Of a stretch of DNA of 64,000 nt, positions 43,865-52,412 are shown piece by piece. The DNA is from Pseudooceanicola lipolyticus (GTDB taxonomy: Bacteria > Pseudomonadota > Alphaproteobacteria > Rhodobacterales > Rhodobacteraceae). The notes under the pieces were generated by a model, which did no database searches, was not told the origin of the DNA, and saw only the letters and a program-made list of their open reading frames with translations. Location: NCBI RefSeq assembly GCF_002786325.1, contig NZ_PGTB01000004.1:52696-116695 (forward strand), written 5' to 3'. The position numbers were made by a program, and so were the translations under genes. Within the stretch, counting starts at the first letter, position 1. Each line of letters begins with the position of its first letter.

Positions 43865-45187
43865 ATGAGTCCGGAAATCCTTGCCGCCCTGATGTTCGGC
43901 CTGCTGGTGCTGGGCCTGTTCATGGGCCATCCGCTGGCCTTCGTGCTGGGCGGCACCGCCGTGCTGACCGCGGTGATCGCCGGCAAGCCGATGGTGCTGG
44001 GCATCGTCATCAACCGCATTTTCGGCGATGTGCTGGACAATTTCACCCTGATCGCGATTCCGCTCTTCGTGCTGATGGCCCGGTTCCTGTCGGATTCCGG
44101 TGTCACCGACCGGATGTTCGAATCGTTGCGCTTGCTGCTCAGCCGGGTGCGCGGCGGCCTGGCGCTGGCGGTTGTCTTCATCTCTATCCTGCTGGCGGCC
44201 ACCACCGGCATCATCGGCGCATCGATCACCGTGATGGGGGTGATGGCGCTGCGGCCGATGCTGCAATATGGCTATGCCCCGACGCTGACCACCGGGGTGA
44301 TCGCCGCCTCGGGTTGCCTCGGCATCCTGATCCCGCCCTCGATCATGTTGATCCTGATGGCCAGCTACTCGCCGCTGTCGGTGGGTGAACTCTTTGCCGG
44401 GTCGATGATCCCCGGCGTGCTGCTGGGCCTGAGCTATGCGCTCTATGTCTACGTGATCTCGGTCCTGCGCCCCGATCTCGCCCCGGCGGTCGAACCCGAT
44501 GAAAAGATCGGCCGCGGCGCGCTGCTGCGGATGCTGGCATTCGAGGCGATGCCGCCGCTGGTGCTGATCTTCGGCATTCTCGGCTCGCTTCTGGCCGGGA
44601 TCGCCACCGCCACCGAAGCCTCGGCCATCGGCGCGGCGCTGGCGCTGGTGATCGTGATCGTGCGCGGCCGGTTCGAATGGGCGACCTTCTACAGCGCCTT
44701 GCTGGAAACCGGGCGCACTTCGGCGATGATCCTGTTCATCGTGGTCGGTGCCACCGCCTTTACCGGAGTGTTCAACATCACCGGCGGCCTGCGCGCCACC
44801 CAGGAAATCATTCGCGGCCTCGACATGGAGCCCTGGATGCTGCTGACCATGATGATGTTCATCGTCTTCCTGCTGGGCGCCTTCCTGGACTGGACCGGCA
44901 TTGTGCTGCTGTCCTTCCCGATCTTCCTGCCCATCGTGCAGGAAATGGAGGGGGTCAGCCTGCTGTGGTTCGTGGTGCTGATGGCGGTGGTGCTACAGAC
45001 CTCGTTCCTGACGCCCCCCTTTGGATATGCCCTGTTCTATCTGCGGGCGATTGCGCCGCGCGACGTGCGCACCGGCCAGATCGTTGTCGGGGTGTTGCCC
45101 TTCATCGTGCTGATCGTGGTGATGTGTTTGCTGGTTGCGCTTTACCCGTCGCTTGTCACCTGGCTGCCGGCCGCACTTTACGGCTGA
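43865..45187 (+). CDS. dctM: TRAP transporter large permease (DctM family)
   Basis: A 440-residue, about 12-helix permease: FGLLVLGLFMGHPLAFVLGG at the N-terminus, GASITVMGVMALRPMLQYGY and the C-terminal LQTSFLTPPFGYALFYLRAIAP. I prefer ATG 43865, eight bases after AGGAG, to GTG 43856. It is the intact counterpart of the fragment at 11362-11790. With DctQ and DctP it forms a secondary importer for a carboxylate-type solute. Confidence 0.9.
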   Translation: MSPEILAALMFGLLVLGLFMGHPLAFVLGGTAVLTAVIAGKPMVLGIVINRIFGDVLDNFTLIAIPLFVLMARFLSDSGVTDRMFESLRLLLSRVRGGLALAVVFISILLAATTGIIGASITVMGVMALRPMLQYGYAPTLTTGVIAASGCLGILIPPSIMLILMASYSPLSVGELFAGSMIPGVLLGLSYALYVYVISVLRPDLAPAVEPDEKIGRGALLRMLAFEAMPPLVLIFGILGSLLAGIATATEASAIGAALALVIVIVRGRFEWATFYSALLETGRTSAMILFIVVGATAFTGVFNITGGLRATQEIIRGLDMEPWMLLTMMMFIVFLLGAFLDWTGIVLLSFPIFLPIVQEMEGVSLLWFVVLMAVVLQTSFLTPPFGYALFYLRAIAPRDVRTGQIVVGVLPFIVLIVVMCLLVALYPSLVTWLPAALYG

Positions 45188-45200
45188 GGCGGCGCGTCCT

Positions 45201-45226
45201 GTCCCGGCGGCTTGACGTGCCGGGAC
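45201..45226 (+). terminator. Intercistronic hairpin before the TRAP binding-protein gene
   Basis: GTCCCGGC (45201-45208) pairs with GCCGGGAC (45219-45226) around a 10-base loop, in the 65-base gap between dctM and dctP. AT-rich sequence (TAAATTTATC) follows, so it may attenuate, or may mark a processing site that frees the binding-protein message. Confidence 0.6.
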
Positions 45227-45252
45227 TAAATTTATCGAGAGGAGATTGACCC

Positions 45253-46335
45253 ATGACCATAAAAGCCTTGACCCTTGGCGCGGCATTGGCCGCCACCGCG
45301 GGTCTGCCCGCGCTGGCCCAGCAAAGCTGGACCATGACGACCACCTGGCCGTCGTCGCTGGAACTGATCGAGACCGACAAGAAATTCGTCGAACTGGCCA
45401 ACAAGCTGACCGCCGGCGAGCTGAGCATCGAGTTCTTCGAAGGTGGCGCGCTGGTTCCCGCGGGCGAAGTCTTCGGTGCGGTCGAATCCGGCACCATCCA
45501 GGCCGGTGGCGACTGGCCGGGCTACTGGGCCGGCCGCGACGCGGCCTTCTCGCCGCTGGCGACCACACCCTCGCTGTTCAACGCGGTCGATTACGTCAAC
45601 TGGATCCAGCAATGGGGCGGTGCCGATCTGTATAACGAGATCTATGGCAATTACGGCATGGTCTATCTGCCCTATGGCGTGACCAACAATGAATCCGGCT
45701 TCCGCACCAATGAACCGATCGTGACCCTGGACGACCTGCAGGGCAAACGTCTGCGCCTGTCGGGGCTTGAGCAGGGCAAGCTGCTGGAGCGGCTGGGCGG
45801 CAATCAGGTATCGATGGCCGGTGGCGAGATCTACCAGGCGCTGGAACGCGGCGTGATCGACGGCGCGGAATTCTCCACCCCGAATGTCGACTGGTCAGCC
45901 GGGTTCCAGCAGGTGACCGACTATTGGGCAACGCCGGGCTGGCACCAGTCGGCCTCGATCTTCGGCGTGATGATCAACAAGGCCTCCTGGGACGCGCTGA
46001 GCCCGGAGACGCAGGAAAAGCTGCAGATCGCGGCGGATGCAACCCTGCTGTGGTCGCTGGCCTTCACCGAAAAGCGCGCCACCGAAGCCTATGCCGAGTT
46101 CAACGAAGCGGTGGAAATCAACCGCTATGACGATGAAACCCTGGCGCAGGTTCAGTCGATGGCCAACGAGGTCATCATCGAGACCGCCTGCGAGAACCCG
46201 AACTCGGCCAAGGTTTATCTGAGCATGATCGAGTATCTGGAGGATTACGCCCAGTGGCGCGATGCCTCGGCGCCCTACAACCTCGGCCGTTCGCCGGATG
46301 GCCCCGACGCGCAGGCGCTTCGCGACTGCATGTAA
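45253..46335 (+). CDS. dctP: TRAP transporter solute-binding protein (DctP family)
   Basis: A 360-residue periplasmic protein with a signal peptide ending ALAQQ (about 23 residues). The DctP fold segments TTTWPSSLELIETDKKF, GGDWPGYWAGRDAAF, LQGKRLRLSGLEQGKLLERLGG (with the conserved ligand-contacting arginine) and YQALERGVIDGAEF place it in the mannitol/chloroaromatic or keto-acid (TakP-like) branch. The ligand is unknown. A good terminator follows the gene. Confidence 0.88.
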   Translation: MTIKALTLGAALAATAGLPALAQQSWTMTTTWPSSLELIETDKKFVELANKLTAGELSIEFFEGGALVPAGEVFGAVESGTIQAGGDWPGYWAGRDAAFSPLATTPSLFNAVDYVNWIQQWGGADLYNEIYGNYGMVYLPYGVTNNESGFRTNEPIVTLDDLQGKRLRLSGLEQGKLLERLGGNQVSMAGGEIYQALERGVIDGAEFSTPNVDWSAGFQQVTDYWATPGWHQSASIFGVMINKASWDALSPETQEKLQIAADATLLWSLAFTEKRATEAYAEFNEAVEINRYDDETLAQVQSMANEVIIETACENPNSAKVYLSMIEYLEDYAQWRDASAPYNLGRSPDGPDAQALRDCM

Positions 46336-46355
46336 GGGCAAGCCCCTAACACGCG

Positions 46356-46386
46356 AATGCCCGTCGCAACCGCGGCGGGCATTTTT
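46356..46386 (+). terminator. Rho-independent terminator of the TRAP operon
   Basis: AATGCCCGTCGC (46356-46367) pairs with GCGGCGGGCATT (46372-46383), a 12-bp stem with one G-T pair and an AACC loop. A run of T follows. It lies about 20 bases beyond the dctP stop. Confidence 0.9.
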
Positions 46387-46475
46387 CGTTTCTAACCGCC
46401 GGTACGGCGCCGGACGTGGTGTTTGTCACGGGTCTCCGATGGCAGTTCCTCTTGGCGCCGCCCGCGCGCGGCCCG

Positions 46476-47036
46476 TCACTGCGGCGCTTCGGCCACCGGG
46501 CGCATGGTGGCGACCAGTTCCGCAACCTTGATCCCGTATTTGCGCATTTCCGACTTGTTCATGATCACGCCGTCTTCGGTCAGATACAGCCAGTCCGTCG
46601 CGTTCAGGGTATGGCCGCCGGCATCCTCGGGCAGGACGATGGTATAATGCAGCCGCACCGTCGCACCGGATAGCGTGCCTTGTGCTTCCCCAATGATATC
46701 ATCCGCCGTGGCGGTAAAGCTGTTGCCTTCGCCTAGGGTCAGGAACCATTTGCGCTCCTGCACCCGCCCGTTGGAATAGGTGAAACTTTCGCTCAGCGTG
46801 CCGGTATCGCCGTCCCATTCGCCGACCATCCGGGCGACAAAACTTGTCGACATTTTGCCGGTGGGTCCAAAGATCAGCCCTTCGGAGATCAGTTCACCCG
46901 ACAGATGCTGTTTCAGCGAAAATGCCGGGCCGGTCTCGGCATAATCGGCGGGGTCCTGGGCGCGGAAGCTGAAAAACAGGGTCTTGGCCAGAACGGCCAG
47001 CAGCCCGAGGGCGAGCAGGAGGCTCACAAGTTTCAT
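46476..47036 (-). CDS. DUF3833 family protein of the RpoE-ChrR regulon
   Basis: A 186-residue protein with one N-terminal hydrophobic helix (LVSLLLALGLLAVLAKTLFF), so membrane-anchored or exported. The body is the lipocalin-like DUF3833 type (AFSLKQHLSGELISEGLIFGPTGKM...). Function is unknown. It overlaps the MFS stop by 4 bases (ATGA) and is the last gene of the operon that runs from the flavoprotein gene at 50759. Confidence 0.82.
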   Translation of the reverse strand: MKLVSLLLALGLLAVLAKTLFFSFRAQDPADYAETGPAFSLKQHLSGELISEGLIFGPTGKMSTSFVARMVGEWDGDTGTLSESFTYSNGRVQERKWFLTLGEGNSFTATADDIIGEAQGTLSGATVRLHYTIVLPEDAGGHTLNATDWLYLTEDGVIMNKSEMRKYGIKVAELVATMRPVAEAPQ

Positions 47037-48262
47037 GCCGGTTGTTTCTCCGTGGGGAGCGTGAGGACCAGCGCCCAGGCGCCGAGTTTCAGCACGCAGG
47101 GCAGGACGGCATAGGCGATGGTGAGGCTGTGCAGGGCGGCGGCGCTGTTGGGCTGGCCGGGGCTAAAGCCGCTGCGTTCCAGCAGCGGCAGCACCGCGAA
47201 GGCGGCCAGCGCCAGCCCCAGCTTGCCGGCGAAGGACCAGATGCCGAAGGCCAGCGACGCCTTCAACCCGGCGCGGGTCAGCGCCACCGAGAACATCGCC
47301 GGCAACAGCACCATGTCGGCCCCCAGCGCCGCGCCCGAGGCGAGGCAGACCAGCGCGAAGCCAACCAGGTTGCCGGCCTCCAGGAAGGCCGCGCCGATAA
47401 AACCGAGGATCGCCAGCGGCATTGCCAGAAGCAGCGTCAGTTTCGCGCCCAGCCTGCGGCTGAGCCCGGTCCACAGCGGCACGCTGACCGCAGCGCTGAG
47501 AAAGAACAGGATCAGCAGCGGCCCGGACTGGCCAGTCAGTTGCAGGCGGTCTTCGACGAAGAACAGGAACAGGGTCGAGGTCAGCGCCACCGGCAGGCTG
47601 TTGACCAGCGCGATCAGCAGCAACCGCGTGGCTCCGGCTGCCTTCAGATCGTCCAACGACAGCCGATCGCCCAGCACCGCCGGACGGCGCCAGATCGGCG
47701 CGGTCAGCGCCGCGGTGGCCAGGGCGAAGACCCCTAGGCATAACCCGAAGGCGGCATAGCCTTGCCCGGCGGCGCCAAGCCCGGCCAGCAGCGTTGGCGC
47801 GATCGACGCCAGGATCACTCCGGCCAACATTCCGCCTTCGCGAAAGGCGGCAACGGTCACCAGGTCCTGCGATTCGGCGCGCCTGGCCAGCGTGGCGCTG
47901 CGCCCGTAGATCAGGATCATCCCCAGGCTGTAAGCGGAAAACAGCAGCAGCAGAATGCCGGTAAGCCGGGCGAACACACCGGGCCCGGCCTCCAGCGAAA
48001 ACAGCAGCGGGAAGCCCAGTGCAAACCCGGCCGCCGCGGTGCAGGCAAAGACCAGCTGTGCCTTGGGCCAGCGGTCGATCATCCAGCCCAGCAGCGGGTC
48101 CTGCACCAGATCGACCACCCGGATCAGCAGCAATAACGTGCCCAGCGCCCCAAGGCCGATACCCAGCTCGACCGAGGCAAAGCGCGGCAAATGGATGTAG
48201 AGCGGGATGCCGCCCGCGGCCAGCATCATCGCATAGAGGCTGACACGCGGATACAGCATCAC
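47033..48262 (-). CDS. MFS (GPH-like) transporter of the RpoE-ChrR regulon
   Basis: A 409-residue polytopic protein with about 12 helices and the GPH/sugar-cation symporter signature region VVDLVQDPLLGWMIDRWP (residues about 48-65). It lies 57 bases after the CFA-type methyltransferase and overlaps DUF3833. Conservation of this gene with RpoE targets suggests a role in lipid or membrane-stress physiology and not sugar uptake, but the cargo is unknown. Confidence 0.82.
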   Translation of the reverse strand: MMLYPRVSLYAMMLAAGGIPLYIHLPRFASVELGIGLGALGTLLLLIRVVDLVQDPLLGWMIDRWPKAQLVFACTAAAGFALGFPLLFSLEAGPGVFARLTGILLLLFSAYSLGMILIYGRSATLARRAESQDLVTVAAFREGGMLAGVILASIAPTLLAGLGAAGQGYAAFGLCLGVFALATAALTAPIWRRPAVLGDRLSLDDLKAAGATRLLLIALVNSLPVALTSTLFLFFVEDRLQLTGQSGPLLILFFLSAAVSVPLWTGLSRRLGAKLTLLLAMPLAILGFIGAAFLEAGNLVGFALVCLASGAALGADMVLLPAMFSVALTRAGLKASLAFGIWSFAGKLGLALAAFAVLPLLERSGFSPGQPNSAAALHSLTIAYAVLPCVLKLGAWALVLTLPTEKQPA

Positions 48263-48319
48263 GATGCGGCGGCGCTGTCGGCGATGCCCCGGCCGTATCC
48301 GGCGCGAAACGCTGCTTGC

Positions 48320-49477
48320 CTAGGCATGGGCCAGTTCCACCTGGACCACATCGGTGTGACCGATGGAAAACGACGCGGCGCAGATTTCGAGGTAATATTT
48401 CCAGTTGCGGAAAAAGCTCTCGCCATAGCCCAGCTCGTCGATCCGGCGTTTCTGCGCGGTCAGCCGGCTGGCCCATTGCTGACAGGTGCGGGCGTAGTCG
48501 GGACCAAAGGCAAACGTGTCGCGAATACTCAGCCCGGCCTTTGCCGCCTGATCGGCGATCACCCCGTCCGACAACAGCATGCCACCGGGAAACACGTATT
48601 GGCGGATGTAATCCGACGAGGTGCGATAGCTTTCGAAGACGTCGTCCCGCACGGTGATCGCCTGCAGCAGAACCCGCCCACCTTCGGCCAGGCTGCGTTT
48701 CAGCGTGGCGAAATAGCTGGGCCAATAGCGGGTGCCGACCGCCTCGATCATCTCGATCGAGACGATATTGTCGAACCGCCCCTCGACATCGCGGTAATCG
48801 CGCAGCTGGATCTCGGCGCGTCCGTCCAGCCGGGATTCGGCATAGCCATGCTGGTTGCGCGAAATCGTCACCCCGGTCACATCGCGACCCTGTTCCGCCG
48901 CGGCCTCGGCAAAGCCGCCCCAGCCACAGCCGATCTCCAGCAACCGCTCGCCCTCGCTCAACCGCGACAGCGCCCGGGCATTCTTGCGGCTTTGGCCGCG
49001 CGCCAGATCGTCATCCGACCCGTCGAACAGGGCCGAGGAATAGGTCATGCCCTCGTCCAGCCACAGCTGGTAGAACTCGTTGCCGACATCGTAATGCGCG
49101 CGGATATTCTTGCGCGACCCGCGCCGTGAATTGGCCCGCAGCACTGAATCCACCACACGGAATTTCAGCTTGTTCGCCAGGCTAGCCTGATCGTAGGTGC
49201 CCAGGTGATGGCGGTTGCGCATCGCCAGCCGAACAAACCCTTCGACCGAGGATGTGTCCCACAGCCCCTGCACATAGGCCTCGCCCAGGCCCACCTGGCC
49301 ATGGGCGGCCATCGCCGACACCGCCGACCAGTCGCGGATCACCAGCTCGGCTTCCTCTCCGCTGGTGCCAAAACGATAGGTCGCGCCCTCTGGCGTGTGC
49401 AGGGTAAGGCGCCCCTCACGTAGACGATCACAAACCGACAGGAATTCCGATTTCAGGGCCTTGTCCGTAATACGCAT
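48320..49477 (-). CDS. Cyclopropane-fatty-acid-synthase-type methyltransferase
   Basis: A 385-residue SAM-dependent methyltransferase of the CFA family acting on unsaturated acyl chains of phospholipids. AHYDVGNEFYQLWLDEGMTYSSALF (about 130-155), the SAM loop LEIGCGWGGFA and EMIEAVG are diagnostic. The start (MRITDKALK) lies 50 bases inside the flavoprotein gene, an unusually long overlap for a co-directional pair. In Rhodobacter such an enzyme under RpoE makes methylated or furan fatty acids (UfaM type); that assignment is inferred. Confidence 0.87.
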   Translation of the reverse strand: MRITDKALKSEFLSVCDRLREGRLTLHTPEGATYRFGTSGEEAELVIRDWSAVSAMAAHGQVGLGEAYVQGLWDTSSVEGFVRLAMRNRHHLGTYDQASLANKLKFRVVDSVLRANSRRGSRKNIRAHYDVGNEFYQLWLDEGMTYSSALFDGSDDDLARGQSRKNARALSRLSEGERLLEIGCGWGGFAEAAAEQGRDVTGVTISRNQHGYAESRLDGRAEIQLRDYRDVEGRFDNIVSIEMIEAVGTRYWPSYFATLKRSLAEGGRVLLQAITVRDDVFESYRTSSDYIRQYVFPGGMLLSDGVIADQAAKAGLSIRDTFAFGPDYARTCQQWASRLTAQKRRIDELGYGESFFRNWKYYLEICAASFSIGHTDVVQVELAHA

Positions 49478-50759
49478 CTTCGGTTCCTTCTGCTTGGTCT
49501 GCGGCGCCCAGGGCCCGGACGACGCGCATGGCGCTGGCGATGCCGTCCTCGTGGAACCCGTGCCTGAGATAGGCGCCGGCATACCAAGTATGATTCATCC
49601 CCTGCATCTCGCGCAATGCGCGTTGTGCCCGGATCGCGGTGGTGTCGAACACCGGGTGGGCAAATTCGGTGCTGTCGTAAATCTTGTCCTCGGGGATCGT
49701 GGAGGAGGGATTAAGAGTGACAAAAATTGGATCATTATCAGGTATTTGCTGTAGTCGGTTCATCCAGTAGGTGACCCCGACACGGCCCTGTTGCGCGCGG
49801 TAGGACCAGCTGGACCAACAGGCGCGGCGGCGGGGCATCTGCGCCGTGTCGCAATGCAGCACGGCGGTGTTGGGCTGATAGCGGATCGCGCCCAGCGCGG
49901 CCGCTTCGTGCACGCTGGCGTCATCGCCCAGGATCGCCAGCGCCTGGTCGGAATGGCAGGCAAAGATGATCTCGTCGAACTGTTCTGCGACGTTATCCTT
50001 GCAAAACACCCGCCCCCCCGCCGGGTCGCGGACGATGCCGGTGACCGGCGTGCCGGTGCGAATATCGCAGCCGCGCGCCGACAACGCGCTTTCCAGACGG
50101 CGAACATATTCGATGCTGCCGCCCTCGACGGTCCACCACTGGTGTTCCCCGGTCCCGGCCAACAACGCGTGATTGCGGAAGAACTGCACCAACGATCTGG
50201 CCGGGAACTGGTCGATCTCGGCCACCGGGGTGGACCAGATCGCGCCGCACATGGGCAGCAGATAGTGGTCGCGGAACCACCGGCCCAAGCGCAGATCGTC
50301 GATCAACTCGCCGATGGTGGTGTCATCGTCCTGCGCCGCGGCCTCGGCCTTGCGACCAAAACGCAGAATATCGGCGATCATGCCGAAATATTGCGGCCGC
50401 AGCAGGTTGCGTTTCTGCGCGGCGATGGTGCGCAGGTTGCTCAGGCCATATTCCAGTTTGCCACCATCAATGCTGACGCCAAAGCTCATGTTGCTCTTGA
50501 TCACCGGCACGTCGAGCTCGCGGAACAGCTGCGTCAGGTTGGGATAGGTGACGTAGTTGAACACGATGAACCCGGTATCGACCGGCTGGTCGCCATTGCG
50601 GCCGGCCATCACCGTGCGGGCATGGCCGCCCAGGCGGGGTGATGCCTCGAATAGGGTGATGTCACAGGTGGGAGACAGGTAGTAGGCCGATGCAAGGCCG
50701 GAAATGCCGCCGCCGACAATCGCGATCTTTTTACGCGGGCCTTGCGTCTGATCGAACAT
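49428..50759 (-). CDS. FAD-dependent amine-oxidase-fold desaturase/oxidoreductase
   Basis: A 443-residue flavoprotein with the dinucleotide motif VGGGISGLASAYYL (16-29) and FEASPRLGGHART, then a family-specific VDTGFIVFNYVTYPNL. It belongs to the NAD(P)/FAD amine-oxidase-like group that accompanies CFA methyltransferases. Flavoproteins of this kind (UfaD type) desaturate methylated fatty acids on the way to furan fatty acids in Rhodobacter. It is the first gene of the minus-strand operon, 24-30 bases downstream of an RpoE-like promoter. Confidence 0.85.
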   Translation of the reverse strand: MFDQTQGPRKKIAIVGGGISGLASAYYLSPTCDITLFEASPRLGGHARTVMAGRNGDQPVDTGFIVFNYVTYPNLTQLFRELDVPVIKSNMSFGVSIDGGKLEYGLSNLRTIAAQKRNLLRPQYFGMIADILRFGRKAEAAAQDDDTTIGELIDDLRLGRWFRDHYLLPMCGAIWSTPVAEIDQFPARSLVQFFRNHALLAGTGEHQWWTVEGGSIEYVRRLESALSARGCDIRTGTPVTGIVRDPAGGRVFCKDNVAEQFDEIIFACHSDQALAILGDDASVHEAAALGAIRYQPNTAVLHCDTAQMPRRRACWSSWSYRAQQGRVGVTYWMNRLQQIPDNDPIFVTLNPSSTIPEDKIYDSTEFAHPVFDTTAIRAQRALREMQGMNHTWYAGAYLRHGFHEDGIASAMRVVRALGAADQAEGTEDAYYGQGPEIGIPVGL

Positions 50760-50789
50760 GGGTTTCCCTAAGGTTTTGTTATTTGTGAG

Positions 50790-50819
50790 CGTTTACGTAT
50801 CGCGCCCGACCTTGGATCA
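50790..50819 (-). promoter_or_regulatory. RpoE-type promoter of the flavoprotein operon
   Basis: On the minus strand, TGATCC (50819-50814) is separated by exactly 18 bases from TAAACG (50795-50790). This fits the Rhodobacter RpoE pattern of TGATC at -35 and a TA-starting -10. Transcription would start near 50783 and give a leader of about 24 bases with TTAGGGA before the ATG at 50759. Confidence 0.8.
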
Positions 50820-50869
50820 AAAAAAGAAAACCAATTTGTGGAAATTTCCCGCCGGCACGAGATCCAAAA

Positions 50870-50899
50870 TGATCTGTCCGGGCGCGGGGGGCGTATAAT
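50870..50899 (+). promoter_or_regulatory. RpoE-type promoter of the DUF1365 operon
   Basis: TGATCT (50870-50875), 18 bases, then TATAAT (50894-50899) on the plus strand. This is the divergent twin of the minus-strand promoter in the same gap. The expected start of transcription is near 50906, one or two bases before the ATG at 50908, so the message would be almost leaderless. Confidence 0.8.
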
Positions 50900-50907
50900 T
50901 CAGTGAT

Positions 50908-51681
50908 ATGCTTGAACACATCCAGGGTCAGACCTTTCACGTCCGGCGCGGCGCATTGAAAAACGCCTTTCGCTATGGCGTCGACTATGTGCTGTGCGAC
51001 CTCGACGCGCCGCTGAAACCGGTGGTTCTGTCGCGCAACCGGTTCAACCTGTGGTCGTTATGGGACCGTCACCATGGCGGCCCGCGCGGCACGGGTCAGG
51101 GGGTGGCGTGGTTCCGCGCGCTGCTGGCCGAACGGGGCCTTCCGCTGGAGGGAGTCGAGCTGCGGCTGCTGACCCAGCCATCCTTTCTGTGGTTCCATTT
51201 CAACCCGGTCAGCTTCTGGCTGTCGTTGCGCAACGATCAGGTCTGTGCCTTCGTGGCCGAGGTCAACAGCACCTTCGGCCAGCGCCACTGCTATTTCTGT
51301 GCCCATGAGGATTTCCGCCCGATCCTGCCGACGGACCGGCTGAAGGCCACCAAGCTGATGCATGTCTCGCCGTTCCAGACGGTGCAGGGCGATTATATGT
51401 TCAACCTCGCCTGGTCGCAGCGGGCGATCCATATCCGCATCTCCTATGAGAACGGCAGCCATGGCGTGCTGGCGACGTTGTCGGGGCTGCGCCGGCCGGC
51501 CACCAACCGGTCGCTGCTGTGGGCCGCGCTGCGCCGGCCGCTGGGCGCGGGGCGTGTGCTGGCGCTGATCCATTGGCAGGCGCTGATCCTCTATCTCAAG
51601 CGCGCGCCGTTCCTGAACCGCCAGCCGCCGCCCGCGACGCTGATCTCGCAGGGGCAAACCATGCAAGGGAACGCCGAATGA
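50908..51681 (+). CDS. DUF1365 protein of the RpoE-ChrR regulon
   Basis: A 257-residue DUF1365 protein (FHVRRGALKNAFRYGVDYVLCDLD near the start; FNPVSFWLSLRNDQ; TKLMHVSPFQTVQGDYMF). The family has no settled activity but is repeatedly found with CFA synthases, flavoproteins and SDRs. Translation from ATG 50908 leaves practically no 5' leader. It overlaps the SDR gene by 4 bases (ATGA). Confidence 0.84.
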   Translation: MLEHIQGQTFHVRRGALKNAFRYGVDYVLCDLDAPLKPVVLSRNRFNLWSLWDRHHGGPRGTGQGVAWFRALLAERGLPLEGVELRLLTQPSFLWFHFNPVSFWLSLRNDQVCAFVAEVNSTFGQRHCYFCAHEDFRPILPTDRLKATKLMHVSPFQTVQGDYMFNLAWSQRAIHIRISYENGSHGVLATLSGLRRPATNRSLLWAALRRPLGAGRVLALIHWQALILYLKRAPFLNRQPPPATLISQGQTMQGNAE

Positions 51682-52403
51682 GTGAGTTTGCAAACAAGAG
51701 CTATTGGCTGATCGGCGCAAGCGAAGGCATGGGGCGGGCGCTGGCGCGCAAGCTCTCGGCCGAGGGCGCCTCGTTGATCCTCTCCGCCCGCAGCGCCGAC
51801 CGGCTGAACGAACTGGCCGAGGAATTGCCGCGCGCCAGTGTCCTGCCTTTTGACGTGACCAAAATGGACGAGGTGCGCGCTGCGGTGGCCAAGGTCGGAT
51901 CGGTCGACCGGGTGGTGTATAATGCCGGCGCCTATGATCCGATGCGCGCCACCGATTGGCAGACCGATGCCGCGCTGGCGATCTGCGATGTCAATTTCCT
52001 GGGCGTCATGCGGGTGATGGGCGAAATCGTCCCCGGCATGGTGCAGGCCGGGCGGGGCGATATCACGCTGATCGGATCGCTGGCCGGCTATCGCGGTCTG
52101 CCGGCGGCCATTGGCTATGGCGCCAGCAAGGCGGCGGTGATCAGCCTGGCCGAAACCATGCGCCACGACCTGCGTGGCACCGGGGTGGTGGTGCGGGTGG
52201 TCAACCCCGGCTTTATCAAGACCCGCCTGACCGAGAAGAACGAGTTTCGCATGCCGATGCTGATGAGCCCTGAGGAGGCGGCGCAAAAGGTGCTGAACGC
52301 GATGGCCAAGCAGCGGTTTCGCACCGATTTTCCAGCGCCGTTCTCCTGGGTGATCCGGGCGCTGGACTATCTGCCCGATCTTCTGGTCTATCGCGGCAAG
52401 TAG
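51678..52403 (+). CDS. Short-chain dehydrogenase of the RpoE-ChrR regulon
   Basis: A 241-residue SDR. Cofactor loop IGASEGMG (about 12-19), DVTKMDE, NAGAYDP and the catalytic GYGASKAAV are visible. The ATG at 51678 sits within the DUF1365 stop region. Equivalent SDRs are part of the conserved RpoE-controlled set in Rhodobacter. The substrate is unknown, perhaps a lipid carbonyl. It converges on chrR with only 9 bases between. Confidence 0.84.
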   Translation: MSEFANKSYWLIGASEGMGRALARKLSAEGASLILSARSADRLNELAEELPRASVLPFDVTKMDEVRAAVAKVGSVDRVVYNAGAYDPMRATDWQTDAALAICDVNFLGVMRVMGEIVPGMVQAGRGDITLIGSLAGYRGLPAAIGYGASKAAVISLAETMRHDLRGTGVVVRVVNPGFIKTRLTEKNEFRMPMLMSPEEAAQKVLNAMAKQRFRTDFPAPFSWVIRALDYLPDLLVYRGK

Positions 52404-52412
52404 GCCGCCCCT

